Source: Erythroxylum novogranatense
Lineage: Eukaryota > Streptophyta > Magnoliopsida > Malpighiales > Erythroxylaceae
Direction of reading: 5' to 3'
DNA: 64,000 nt
NCBI GenBank assembly: GCA_029891385.1
Contig: CM057232.1
Span: 70,581,824-70,645,823 of the forward strand
Both the position numbers and the translations under genes were made by a program. A model generated the notes under the pieces. The model was not told where the DNA came from, did not search any database, and worked only from the letters and a program-made list of their open reading frames with translations. This document shows, in pieces, positions 37,018 to 48,632 of this stretch (positions are counted from its first letter, which is position 1; each line of letters starts with the position of its first letter).

Positions 37018-38447
37018 TAATTTATGGTGTTGTTGTTTGTGAAGGTGCACAAAGACTACACATCCAAATACTATAGGAGGACGATTTGATACTGATGGAT
37101 AGGTCACAGTCTTGCACAAAGTATGTAGTGGTGTTTGAAACTTGAGCACTCTTGAAGGGGTTCTGTTAATTAAGTACACAGCAACACACAAAGCCTCGCT
37201 ACAGTAAGAAAATGGCATGTGAGCTTGGATCAATCAAGCATGAACCACTTCAAGTAGATGTCAATTTTTGTCTCTACTACGCCATTCTACTGAGGTGTAT
37301 CAACACATGTGGTTTGATGAATGATGCCCTGTATGTCTAGATAATTCTTCATATCTAAGTTCTTATACTCTCCTCAATTGTCTCTATGAAGGACTTAGAC
37401 TTGTGTATTAAATTGAGTCTTGATTATTCTTCAAAATTTCTGAAACAACATGCTCACCTCATTCTTAGATTTCATTAGTCATAGTAATGTCATTCTAGTA
37501 CAATCATCAATTAATGTAATAAACCAACGAAATCCTCCCAATGTATGAATTTTAGATGGCCTCAAACATCTTAATGAAAAATTATAAATGGAGAAGGACT
37601 TTTATTCAATACTAATGAAAAAAGAAATTTTGTGACTTTTTGTTAGTTCACATGCATCATAACAGAAACTAAAAATATAAACTTTCTCAAACAACCTAGG
37701 AATTGATTCTTTAAGTATCCAAAAGAGGCATGTCCCAATCTTTGACGATGTGACTAAATTTTTTTTAACTGATTGCCACATTACAACCATTTACTATAAG
37801 AACTGGACTTAGTTATCTGAAGTTGTTGCCTTCATGTCCAGGTAGGACAAATTTCTTTCTTTAGTACCACAACCAATCATCTATTTCGTTTGGATGTCCT
37901 TAAAGATACAAAAGTTAGTCCAAAAAATTCAATGCAAGATAAGGCCTATATAATTAAAGACACAGATAAGAGGTTATATCCTAAGGAAGGAACAATAAGA
38001 ACAAATTATAAGTTTAAAGTTTCAATGAATCTCAAGGACCCTTCACCAACAATAGAAAATTTTTCACCATTAGCAGTTAAAACAAATTTTTCTAAGGAGG
38101 GTTTGATTTTAGCAATATTTTCATAATCAAAAGACATGTGATTGGTTACACCGAAATCAATTATCCATGTTTTATTACTAACAAGAGCATTAGCATAAAG
38201 AGACTTACCACTATTACCTGTATTAGCTATCACCGTTGAATGCATTTCACCAGTTTCATCTTTAGTTCTTATTTCGGCAACTGCGGCAACAGGTTAAGTC
38301 GTCTTCATATTCTTCTTTCGAGCTTTGTTGTGATCCCACTGGTCTGGATACCCTATCATTTCATAGTAGTGGTCTTTTATGTGTCCAAATTCATTACAAT
38401 GGGTAAACTTATATGAAGGTTTTTTAGTACTTCGTGATATGTGTTTA
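37018..38447 (-). pseudogene. Ty1/copia gag end, protease and integrase (broken)
   Basis: Minus strand. A degenerate zinc knuckle (THCNEFGHIKDHYY, about 38360-38410) is followed by protease with WIIDFGVTNHMS (38006-38245), where the usual catalytic DSG has become DFG. An integrase region follows, ending in MPFSYCSEALCVAVYLINRT, PSRVLKFQTPL and VFGCVVFVHLHKQQ (36994-37233), cut at 37018 by element 3. Stops and shifts occur throughout. Motifs and order are those of a Ty1/copia polyprotein. Confidence 0.85.
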
Positions 38448-38452
38448 ATTGT

Positions 38453-39809
38453 TGATGCATTTAATCCATTACACTTATTGATTAATGCCTTAAAATGCTT
38501 AAGGCATTCACTTTAATTCATATTTGATATTGGGTACAATTTGGAAGCATAATAGCTAAAGTGAGCTGAAAGCATACTCATTGAGCCATCTTTTTGAGAT
38601 TTATACTCTATCATCTTCATAGAGTAATAAGGAGAAAAATTAGAGCAATAGAAGAGAAGAAAATGCCAAAGAAGATGAGAGTATCAAGAAGAGAAATGAT
38701 AACAGTAGCTCATAGCTAAACATAATTTGTCATGGTTGTGAGACATCTGTCATGACATCTCACACCCATGAAACATATTGCATGGGTGTGAAACTCATCT
38801 CATGCCCATGCAACAATGCTCATGGCTGTGAGAAGCCAATCACACTAGTGACTTCTAAGTCATATGTCCCCGAAAAACCTAGTGATCTATTATAAAAGGA
38901 TTATGTTCTGACGGCAGAAAGGGAAGCGTAGATAAAATCAATTTTTGTTCATTCACCTTTGGCTTTCAACAAGATAGGGGCTATTTTATGGCTGATTCTT
39001 GGAGACCCATAGAGAAGATGGAAGGCTAACTTTTGGACATCGGTTCGAAGGTGACATAGACGCTTGAGTCACGGTTAAGCTTATCATCTTTGTTATATAT
39101 TGAATCCCTCTTTAAGGATTGTTATTGTTGTTCTATGTTGAATGATTTGGGCATTGTAAAGATGATCTTAATGCATTCATTGGATTGTTTTATTACGAAC
39201 CTATTGCTAGAATCTTGAATATTATCCGTAATTGTTGTGTTTAAGATTCATTAGTAGCCACTAATGAACTTGAATAATTAGGAACAACATAACGTAGGTA
39301 AGATAACCCGAGCTTATGAGGTTATTGCCTACATGGATTTTAATTTCATAATGCAAATGTCTAATTAAATCTAGAGAGCGTATTCTAGGTTATTCGGTAG
39401 TTTGGTTTAATTAACGAGTGTCTCTTAATTAAACATGATTTAAGAGAAAACTGGAGTAATAGAGCATATTGTTAGTCTACGATCAATGGCCTAGGAGAGG
39501 TGTGAAAGCATTATAACAATGAGATGTGTTTATTCGTGTGTAGGCCGAGCTTGATCCAAGAACTAGGTTTTACACATATTGGACACTTTTATCATTTTCG
39601 ACAATTTTTGGTAAATTACTTGGGTTAGTTTAATTTAATTTTGTTTTTTTATTGCATCAACCCAAAATTTCCCTTTTATTTCCTTTACATCAATTATTTT
39701 CATTACAAGAATTAATCGAATATTTCCTGTGGATACAATCCCGACTCACCACAGCTATAAATTTTTTAGTGTGCAGAGTTATGTAAATTTTGCAGTGCAT
39801 TCGACATGT
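38453..39809 (+). mobile_element. Athila/Tat-like LTR inserted in copia gag
   Basis: A 1,357-bp insertion flanked by ATTGT (38448-38452 and 39810-39814); removing it and one duplicate restores the copia gag frame leading into the zinc knuckle. The 3' part, around TTTCCTGTGGATACAATCCC (39723-39742), is the phrase commonly seen near the 3' end of Athila/Tat LTRs. It starts TGATGCATTT; the exact right edge is uncertain because the last bases read CGACATGT rather than CA. Inverted copies of CATGGGTGTGA occur at 38760-38791. No coding region. Confidence 0.6.
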
Positions 39810-39814
39810 ATTGT

Positions 39815-40567
39815 CACTTCGATTAACCCTTGATCTATGCCTTGCAACCATTGTTATAGTTTCTAAATTTTCATATTCTCCTCTAAGTGTAATTCTGTGA
39901 TTAGGTTCGCGCTAAATTAAAGCATAATGTTCTTCGATATTTGGGATTGACTCCTTTTATAAATATCTCCACGGACTTCTTTAAAAAGTCATCAAGTCCA
40001 GCAAGAAATATATACACTCTCAATCTTTCAATGGATTGCCTGGATGTTTCAACATCCTTAGGATCCTTCATAACAACTTTGTCTCAATGATCTAGTCCTT
40101 GAAAAGTCTCAACAAGTTCACCATAATATTCTGAAAGGGGTCTTCCATTCTGCTTAACTCCAAAAGCTTTCTAGTTCAAAGCAAAAGTTTACATTTCATC
40201 ACTTCCATCATAAAAAGCATTTGTCAGCGTTGTCCATATTACATAAGTAGTAGACAACCGAACGTATCATGATTTCATGTGTCATTGATATCAACAACCA
40301 TCTCTTAACTTTTTGGTTTTCGACATACCACTTTTCATATCCCTCTTTAGATTCTTTAAGTGGTGTTGATTTTTCACAAATATAAGAGAGTTTTTTTTTC
40401 TCTTTCAGCAATGTGCATCTCCATCAATTGCGAACAAACATCTTAGTTCGATTCAGTAAGAGTAATACCTGCATTAAATACTCCTTCAGACTGCACTGCA
40501 ATAGGAAGAAAGTTCCATAAAGATTCAACTTTATCACCCATTTATTTATAAACAAGATTAAAAAATA
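39815..40567 (-). pseudogene. Ty1/copia gag (broken)
   Basis: Minus-strand gag beginning just downstream of the primer-binding site. The readable core KEGYEKWYVENQKVKRWLLI (40208-40411) matches the copia gag phrase around YEQWYAENQKVKGWLL, and GRPLSEYYGELVETFQGLDH lies further on. Several stops interrupt it. It continues past the LTR insertion at 38453 into the zinc knuckle. Confidence 0.8.
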
Positions 40568-40575
40568 TGATACCA
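40568..40575 (-). other. primer-binding site (copia element)
   Basis: Minus strand TGGTATCA, the core of the iMet primer-binding site used by many copia elements, three bases from the LTR edge at 40579. Confidence 0.75.
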
Positions 40576-40578
40576 ACT

Positions 40579-40780
40579 TGAAACAAATAGAGAAAATTTT
40601 TGTTGTATTTCTCATTCACACAAATAAAATAAATGATGTACAAGATTGATCTATATATTATAGAGAAGAATGCTAATAATGGAAACTAACACCTAATTCT
40701 ATAGCTTAAAATCAGGACCATAATTGGCTCCATTTTTAAAAGAAGAATATTTCCAACTTGTCAAGAATATCAATCAGACA
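40579..40780 (-). repeat. 5' LTR of Ty1/copia element
   Basis: About 202 bp, starting TGAAACAAATAGAG, matching 21318-21518 with scattered changes and small indels. The outer edge near 40780 is less exact because the last bases (CAATCAGACA) differ from TCTCAACA of the partner. Confidence 0.85.
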
Positions 40781-41480
40781 CCAAGAAAAAGGTTATTACA
40801 AGAGATATTGGAGGGACAAGGTTCTTTAAGTAATATCTTGTTCGAGAAATGACTAAAAGAGGTCTTCCAAGCAAGTTTATGACCTGTTTACACTACCGCT
40901 ACACAAAGGAAGAAGGATACATGAGTTAGGCTTTGTTCTGAAGGAAAAACGTGTACAATTATAAAGAATGAGTTAAAGAGTTTAATCCCCCAAAAAATAT
41001 CCAAATTTCTTTTGTCAACTAGCATTATGCCAATTTGTGACGAAATTTTGTGCATGTTTTTAGTAAATGCCTTTGTTTGTTTTGTTTTGACGAAAGAGGA
41101 CAAAGAGGTATCTGTAGGAAGAAAAAGTTAATTAATTTCTACTGCTTGTTTAAGATGAATATTGTCATATTACATCAGTAAAAACAATTTTTGATCTGAT
41201 TTATATAAATTTTAAAAAAGTAATAAATTAATTTTTTAAAAAATTAAACACCAGTTAATTTAGTGTCTCTTTTATAAATTGGACAAGTTGAAACATAAAC
41301 TTTAATAAATGATTCGGTTAAATGTTACATCTAATTAAGGTGTTGACCCCAGAGGCAGCGTGACGGTGTGCCCGGAATGTAAAAGTTTTCTAACAACTTT
41401 TTTTTTAATTTATTCTATTCAATCTCTTTTTCAACCTAAAGCCAATATTGCCAGATCCAGTAGATTAGATCCCGCTGACC
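40781..41480 (+). promoter_or_regulatory. upstream region of the L18a-like gene
   Basis: Non-coding. The proximal part (41160-41480) lies directly before the start codon and should hold the promoter and 5' UTR. A TATATAAAT-like stretch occurs near 41200 and a pyrimidine-rich leader at 41390-41440; neither start point can be fixed. No transposon found between 40781 and the gene. Confidence 0.4.
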
Positions 41481-44421
41481 ATGAGCGAAGAAGACCAAAA
41501 GAGCAGAGGTGTTGGTGGTCACCAACACCAATACGGTACATTTCAAGGTGTCGCCAACTATCCACCGCCGCAATCCCCTGTCATCGGCTTCCCTCAGCCT
41601 GCCCCTCCTCCCGGCGCCGCCCAGCCCTCTGCTCCTCCTCCTCCCCCTGGTCAATTTCCTAACTACTATGCCCAAGGTTACCAAACTGTTCCAGGTACTC
41701 ACTAAGCTCTAATCTTTATATGATTAAAACAGTAAGGATTGTGTGTTTCTTGATTTGGAATTTACGGTATGCGGTCGATGTTGTTGTTTCAGGTTATGCT
41801 GTCGCTGAGGGAACACCAGCGAGGCAACGCCGGCTTCCTTGCTGTGGTATTGGTGTTGGATGGTTTATGTAAGTTGTTACTGATTGGCTTCTTAAAATTG
41901 GAAAGAAGTAGAAAGGACATTAGCTTTGAAAAGTCGCATACAAGCTTTAAGAAACAATGTGAGAGTTTCAGAGTTCATTTTCTTTCTTTCTCCATTTTGT
42001 ATATGTTATTGTTTCTACACTAGTAGCTTTAGAAATTTTATTCTAGTTACTTTTCGTATTTGTGTTTAATCTCATCCTTTATGGCGTGATTATATTTGTA
42101 CTATAAACATCTCTTTTTACCTGAGCTTGATTTCTGTTCATGTATAATCCAGTGATCCTAAGTTTCTATACTTGTTAGCCTCTTTAGTCCACAGCTTGCT
42201 AAAGGTACCTATTACTTCCCATGGTTTATCCCACATGGTATGCATACTATAGGAATTCTACTCCTGCTTCTATCTCAAAACAAAACTATGACATACTCTT
42301 TTCTTGTTTCATCTTTATGTAGTTATTTGATTTCATAAGCAGAATTTCTTTACCTGCTATCTTGTATTTTTTTTCGCATGGTACTTTTCCCCTTTCACTC
42401 TTGTTTGCAAGATTTACTTGCAACTTGTCTTGAACCATTCACCACAATATAGAGAACTTATTGTCAGCCCTTTAAGCGTTGTTAACCTGCTTCAGCATGT
42501 TATACGGATAAAAGTTTAATGTGCTTTATCTCTCCTGTCACTGTTCAATTACAAGTTAATGTAACGTGGTGCCTTTCATCCTGACTATATTATAATTATC
42601 GGCATAGGATCTGGGAATTTGGTACTCAACTATTATCACAATGTACAGATTTCTTTCTTTTCTGTTACTCAACTTTAATTCTTTCTCCCGAGTAACAATC
42701 TAAACATGTATATTTTATGTTCGAGTTATATTACTTAACAAAGGTGCTAACTGGCACACACTAAAGCTGTCCTCTGTCTTACATTGGGCTTTGTGGTCTT
42801 CAGTGAAACAGTTGAAAACCGTGATAAAGTGTTTGCCTAGATGATTTTAGAGCTGCATGCTGTTCAGTTGGTCCATTAAAATTATACTCAGAGTTGTTAA
42901 CTTGAAGTGACAAGAGTTATATGCTAGGATCATGTATCTAAGGCTTTTGGTTTTGAGGAAGCCATTTAAATATTTATATTTTTGAACTAGTGTTCCATTT
43001 ATTGATCTACTGATGACAATGAATTCATATGCTGTTCTGAAGGTTCATAATTGGTTTCTTTCTTGGTGCTATCCCCTGGTATGTTGGGTTGTTTGTTCTA
43101 CTTTGCGCAAGAGTAGATCCACGTGAAAAACCAGGATACATTGCCTGTACTATTGCTGTGAGTACTATTTCCTTATTTTCTCTTCTCTGTTTGTTTGGAT
43201 GTTTTGCTGTATTATATCTATTTTTGGTCAAACAATAACTGATGACTTCTTTTACTGGCTGTTATGCTCCACTACTTCCTCAATTTTCTGGAATATACTG
43301 GTTAACTATGTTTTTTGGTAACTAAAGGTAAATTATTGGTTCTTGCAAACATCTCCATGACATGCCAGATTATTATTTCTTGACCAAGGCCAGCTGAAAG
43401 CTGAGGGATAAAGGGAACATGTTACATTGCTCCCTTTTTTTTTTATTGGACAGCTCAAACTGCATCTGCTTCCTAGATGCCAAGTCGTAAGGGTCTAATG
43501 AATGTATGAAGTTCTATTTGCATTTGACTAATAAACAACAAGTTGAAATTTAATATAGTATTATCCTTAGTGGTGGAGAGAAAGGAGATTCCTTATGGTG
43601 CGATCTTGAAAACAAAAGTGCTCTGAAGTGGAGCACTTCTATGACAGTAGGAAACATACAAAATCCCGATTTTTCTGCAGTTAATGTGTTAGCCACCCTT
43701 TGTATAATGAGAGCCTGCCTTGGAGTACAGTTCTAACTTGCAAGAAAACATTTGTTTTCAAACTTCTCTACATCGTTTTACATGGGAGGACAGTTACATA
43801 TGGTAAAGCCATCCAAGAAGAGCAATCCTTACTTCTTCGGAGATGGAACCAATTTGTAAAAAAATGGCCTTTACTTGAAAATATGTTTGCTGCACAATAT
43901 CGGGATGTGATTCTTTTTTGAAGAACCTTGGTTGGAGCATTAGCCCTGGATACTTTGTACAGTAACTAAGTTTCCTGTTTTCATTTGGCTTTCTTTAGCA
44001 TCATATGCTTTGAATGTCTTCTGGTATCACTTTATGTTCCATTTTATGTACTGTTATTATCACAAAGAGTACAATGTCATTCCTGTGAATTGTGATTACT
44101 GGCCCCTTAATTGTTAACTTTGTTTGTATATCTATTGACTCTTACTGTCTAACCTACAAGTTTAGTTTAATTCTCAATACTGCATCTTGCTGTTGTATGT
44201 CAGGAAGTTTTGTTTTATGTTCTCTGCCCTACTTCACATTTGTTACTTGTCTGATCTTTACAAGGAGAATCTGTTGTCTAATTTGATTGTAATCATACTA
44301 TTAAACTGACGCCCTGCTGGCTATTGTTAGCCAAGACTTAAGAATATTGGCGTTTCTGCAGGCTGTTCTTGCTACAATTGCTATTATTATCGGTGCAACA
44401 AGGGGAGCTCATGATTGGTAA
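41481..44421 (+). CDS. 60S ribosomal protein L18a-like protein, 4 exons
   Basis: Exons: 41481-41694, 41793-41868, 43043-43157 and 44362-44421 (TAA at 44419), with GT-AG introns of 98, 1,174 and 1,204 bp; the donor GTAAGT at 41869 and GTGAGT at 43158 are near-consensus. The joined frame gives 154 aa, the usual size of the plant L18a-like family. Residues 1-72 are Gln/Pro-rich with the family signature YGTFQGVANYPPP (18-30). A basic, Cys-containing turn RRLPCCGIGVGWF (84-96) precedes a hydrophobic segment (97-118, with FFLGAIPWYVG), a polar loop DPREKPGY (122-129) and a second membrane segment (131-147); it ends GAHDW. Despite the name it is a small membrane protein, not the ribosomal subunit; its biochemical role is not established. 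The start is the first ATG of the frame that carries the signature. The gene looks intact and lies in the largest transposon-poor gap of the window. Confidence 0.93.
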
Positions 44422-45603
44422 TCTCCTGAGTAAGCATTGTTATGTTTTAGAACGGGAAAACATACACGACGTCAAATTCATGGTATATATGCTTATGTAG
44501 AAAAAATGTGTGCGCGCTTCTGGAAACTACAAATTCTTTATTATTACGGAAATAGTTTGTTGATATTTTTACTACACTTGATGTCAAACATGCTTGCTTT
44601 AGTAATTGTGTCACACTGTATTTTGAAGACTGTAATGCGTGTCTTATATGTAAAATAAATGATCCTATTAAGGTTGCATGCTAACTGGTGACAATATACA
44701 AAAGTGGCTTTCGCCATTATGTTTTAGCAAGGGTTATCAAATGGTAGCAGTTTTACTGATGAGGCTTGGTTGAAGCCCATCTGAAGACTAACGATAATGT
44801 AGTAATGCAAATGATGCTTCCTGATTCATGGGCAAACTGGGTCGTTTTTCTTAAAATAGCAATGATATTAATGAGGTATTATTAGTCATGTCTATCTAGT
44901 TTTTTTAAATGTCTGTGTAAAAATCATAATGTGATTTACATTATATTAAAAAATTTAATTAAGGCAACACAAAAATATAAAACAAGGGCAACAACTCTCT
45001 TGGAGAATTCTGCTGTGAGAGCAACATGCATCCTTATTTTTATCCGATGGAGGTTGTTTTCAGCAGACTTGAATGCTGCACAATGCAACGTATAAATATA
45101 CCAAGTGTGAAATTTAAGAAAATACCAATTGGTTTAGAATGACTTAAGAGGCAATAGAATTTAAGGTAATGTTCGGGACAATAATGAATGTACGGCACGA
45201 GGCTTACCTATTGAAACAGAGAACAAAAGATGATACCCTGGCGATGACGGTGCCAACAAATAACAATCTTGTGTTAAGATACAGAATTCCTCAAACTTAC
45301 AGATGGCGATGTCAAGGTTACATTGAGACGACCAAGCTGATGGTAATCGACAAAGATAAGCGAAATGATGTTTGATATAGGAAGACAACGACGATTGATC
45401 TATGACCTCAGTCGATGCTGATTCCAATAAGTTTACATTTACCAAGTTGCAGTAGGATCATTTAAAGAAACAGAACGATACTCAATCTACAACTTTGTAT
45501 ACGTTAAAAAGTAACTTGTTTTGTGCGATATTCAATGTAGACAGTAGGGTCAACCCTCCTTTTTATTCTTTTCTTTTACTTAAAAGATAAAACAACCAAA
45601 TAA
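44422..45603. other. 3' UTR and downstream intergenic DNA
   Basis: Follows the L18a-like stop. AATAAA at 44654-44659 is a possible poly(A) signal. The rest is AT-rich without supported genes; short frames (44437-44658, 45161-45445) lack any domain. Confidence 0.4.
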
Positions 45604-46297
45604 ACTGGTCTGAGTGGTTCAGCACTCTCATCCCTTAATTAGAGATCTTGAATTTAAGTCTTGAGAATAGAGAAATCTGTTTGACCAGTACTTTAATGTC
45701 GGGCCCCGATCCGAAGACCGGACCCCAACTGTTGGATCCCGTTACCGGAGTCCAACTCTTGAACCGTAAAACATGACGCTTGATCATCTTGCCTTGTAGT
45801 GTTCATTTCATTTAACCCTAATTTCAAATTGATTTCTCTTGTAAATCATAACCTTATGACTCTTGTTTTATTTAAGACAAGAATTGCTTCAATCGGATGT
45901 TATATAACTCAAGATACATACCAAAAATCAAAAAGAGTTCATACCCAAAGCATGCTCTCTTAACTGACCTCTCACTTGCTTTAATGCAAACCTCCTCAAT
46001 TAACTCCAAATGATACCAAATTTTATGGAGTGAAAGATATATGTCTTATAAATCCAATGGTTCAAACCTCACCTCAATTGGAGGTCGAATGAGTGTTTTA
46101 TGCCCAAAAGAATAGACTATGCTCACTCCAAAAATCAAATTGAACATCTTTTGGCGCAAATGCTATAACTTTTACTATAGATGTCGGAATGACTTTGTTC
46201 TTGGACGGTTAGAAAATAGACATCTAGGGCTACAACTTTCGTGAAGACCAAAATTCGAAATTCTGTCATTATCGGGTTACATGGACCGTGAGAAAAT

Positions 46298-46461
46298 CAC
46301 ACAGTCTGTGTGAAAATTCACATAGGCTGTGTAATTTTCTGCTACCGCGTCTCCATGCACCATGGATTTACACAGTCTGTGTAACCCACTGCCAACTGCG
46401 CCTCCTACACCAGAAAGTTACACAGTCTGTGTGAAAATTCATACAGGCTGTGTAACTTTCT
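46298..46461. repeat. ACACAGTCTGTGT palindrome cluster
   Basis: Self-complementary CACACAGTCTGTGTG (46298-46312) and three further full or partial copies (near 46374, 46423), alternating with a relative, AGGCTGTGTAA. Confidence 0.8.
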
Positions 46462-48211
46462 GCCAACAACCACATTTCACTCTCTAAACCCTCTTCAATC
46501 CAAGTACCTACATAAAAACTTAAATCCTCCATATCCCACAACACATAATAACCTAATTATCCCAATGGATTTTCAATGGCAACAACACACTCCTAGCATT
46601 CTATTCAAACCCAAACCATAATGATCTTGTACAATCACTCATGCAAAACTTATTAACCATAACCCAATCTCATTCTTACTTCTACATAACACTCATCAAT
46701 CACAACTCTATATACGCCTTCACTGAACTAAACATGCATTTCTACCACATAGATTCCAAAGCCATTTCATGCAACTTTGGATACTATGCTTAAACATGAT
46801 AATAAATGGTTTTGAGAGACCATAATAAATCGTAATTCATGCATCTCATTCACATTCAAAACAAGTAGCTTATAATGCTTTAGTGGGCATTTCAAGCCCT
46901 TTTACAACTTGGTTCAAAATACACTTCCAAAATGCTACTGTTTTCTTAAAATGCATCTAAAGCATCGTTTACAACAATTGACTTGAAATACATCAAAACA
47001 TAATCTTGGAGTATGCCTTTATGCTCATTCCTCGAGATCACGCCTTCACCGGAGATGGGACGGGAAGGTGGGGTGAGCTTTCGCTCGAGGGTAACACGCT
47101 TATATTTATACTACTAAGTCAATCTATTCATTACTCATACTGCTGGCAATATTCTCATCAACAAATCATACAACTTGCATTTCTCGAATTCATCAAGCTA
47201 AAGCATAATTTCATGATTCATGCATTCATCATTCTTACAAACATATGCTAACACGTAAACACATAAATGATGGTTCAAAAGTCCACGGTTATCGATGAAC
47301 TACAAGTGTAGTCATATGTCGAGGAGTCCAAAAGGAACATCCTATGCCACAATCGGCAAATGGCGAAGGCTATATTGGTCAACGGCACGTGACTTTGCTA
47401 GTGGACTTAATTAACCCACATAACACTGAATTTTATGCATAAAACCGGACTTTTCTTGTCCACTAGCTGATTTTTCAAAATGGATTTTCATGCAATCCAA
47501 TTAGCTAATTCTCCGAAAATGCTTTTCATACTTAGCTCAAATGTCATAAACTCACTAATATTCATGCTCATTCAATTCATGACTTTATCAAGCAATGTCA
47601 AGCAATGTCATATACCGTCAAGTTCTCATATAATGGCATTCATACATCTATTATACTCAATCAAATCATCACAAAGTAATTTGAAAGAACATAATTTCTT
47701 TAATTAAGGTAGTATTTATCACTTACTAGCATAAAGATAAAATGAAACCCACCTTATACTTGCTAAATCCTTGCTAAATGAAGCTCCTCCTCTTGCTCTC
47801 TCTCTCTCTCTTGCTTCTATTTCAAGAGAAATAAAACCCATTTCAACAATAGCTTCAATTGAAAATCCACATAACTACTTTCATGCAATTGACTTAAGAA
47901 TCACTAAACCCATTCCATTCTTAGTCTTCCTAACTCAAAACTCAAGTAAAAACTAAACTTTAAACTCATGGCTTACCTTGAATCTCTACTTAAACAAGTG
48001 ATTTCTTGGTTCAAAGTGAAGCTTAGACTCTCCTCCACACTTTTCCTTCTTGAACTTTCTTCAAAAACCTCTTGAATCTCTTGGAAAATCAAACCCTAGC
48101 CAAGCTTCTTCTCTTTTTCTCCTCTTCTCCATTCACGACATTTCCTCTCTTCTCTCTCTAAAATTTTCGTAACTCCCTCTTCTCTTCCTACTAAATCACT
48201 TATTTCCTCCT

Positions 48212-48219
48212 CTTTTATA
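48212..48219 (-). promoter_or_regulatory. TATA box of solo LTR
   Basis: Minus-strand TATAAAAG followed by a purine-rich leader and a CTAGGGTTT stretch (48091-48099), the same arrangement as in element 2. Confidence 0.45.
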
Positions 48220-48632
48220 CTTCTTCCTAACTTACTTAAGCCCAAAAGCCCAAGCCTAACTCCCTTCTTCTTCTTCCTTCTTATTTCCTCTTTAAACCTA
48301 CTCAAGCCCACTAATTTCTCAAGCTCATCTTATTCTTATTCTCTTTTCTTTCCTACCTCATTAAAGCCCAACTAACTCATTTAATTTCATTAATTCTTCA
48401 CCTAACTCATTAATGCTATCATATATTAATTAATGACACCTTAATTAATGCTAATCTAACTTAATCAATTTAATCTAATCATGCTTAATCTTAAAAAAAA
48501 ATTTGGGGCTAACATTTACCCCTTATAAGCTGACCTGGTATGAGCGAGAATTAGTTTGGGAGTGTATAGCTTAAAAACGCTTTCTCACAGTTGGGACCCT
48601 CCTAGGATATCTCGTGGGCTAACAAAAAAAAA

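Larger units (their letters stand above)
45697..48514 (-). repeat. Ty3-type solo LTR, 2.8 kb
   Basis: Starts TGTCGGGCCCC, ends GGGGCTAACA. Flanks TTTAA (45692-45696) and TTTAC (48515-48519) differ at one base, consistent with an aged duplication. Its start carries the terminal hairpin (45697-45730) and a second version, GGATCCCGTTACCGGAGTCC, right after it. Palindromes lie at 46298-46461 and one CTACAACTTTCGTGAAGACC module at 46230-46249. Minus-strand TATAAAAG (48212-48219) and a telo-box (48091-48099) mark its promoter. If ACCCCTTATAAGC after 48516 is instead a polypurine tract, this would be a 3' LTR; the SINE context argues against that. Confidence 0.75.
45604..48632 (+). mobile_element. 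SINE-like element split by a solo LTR
   Basis: Two pieces, 45604-45696 and 48515-48632, read as one unit once the LTR between them and one copy of the duplicated target are removed. The head has an A-box-like GGTCTGAGTGGT (45608-45619) and a B-box-like GAATTTAAGTC (45650-45660), about 43 bases apart; the tail ends in AACAAAAAAAAA (48621-48632). This is the layout of a tRNA-derived SINE. No flanking duplication of its own was found. Calling it a SINE is inference. Confidence 0.45.

Noticed and set aside
41769..42023. 84-codon frame overlapping exon 2 of the L18a-like gene
   Set aside because: Different phase and runs through the consensus donor at 41869 into intron 2.
44437..44658. 73-codon frame just after the L18a-like stop
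   Set aside because: Lies in the 3' UTR region, overlaps no splice signals and shows no domain.
46298..46461. possible CRISPR-like array
   Set aside because: Units are palindromes of uneven spacing in a plant LTR, with no regular spacers; CRISPR is not expected in a nuclear plant genome.
48515..48530. polypurine tract on the minus strand beside the LTR at 45697-48514
   Set aside because: TTATAAGGGGTAAA is only partly purine, no internal retroelement sequence follows, and the flanks rejoin into a SINE-like unit, which favours a solo LTR.
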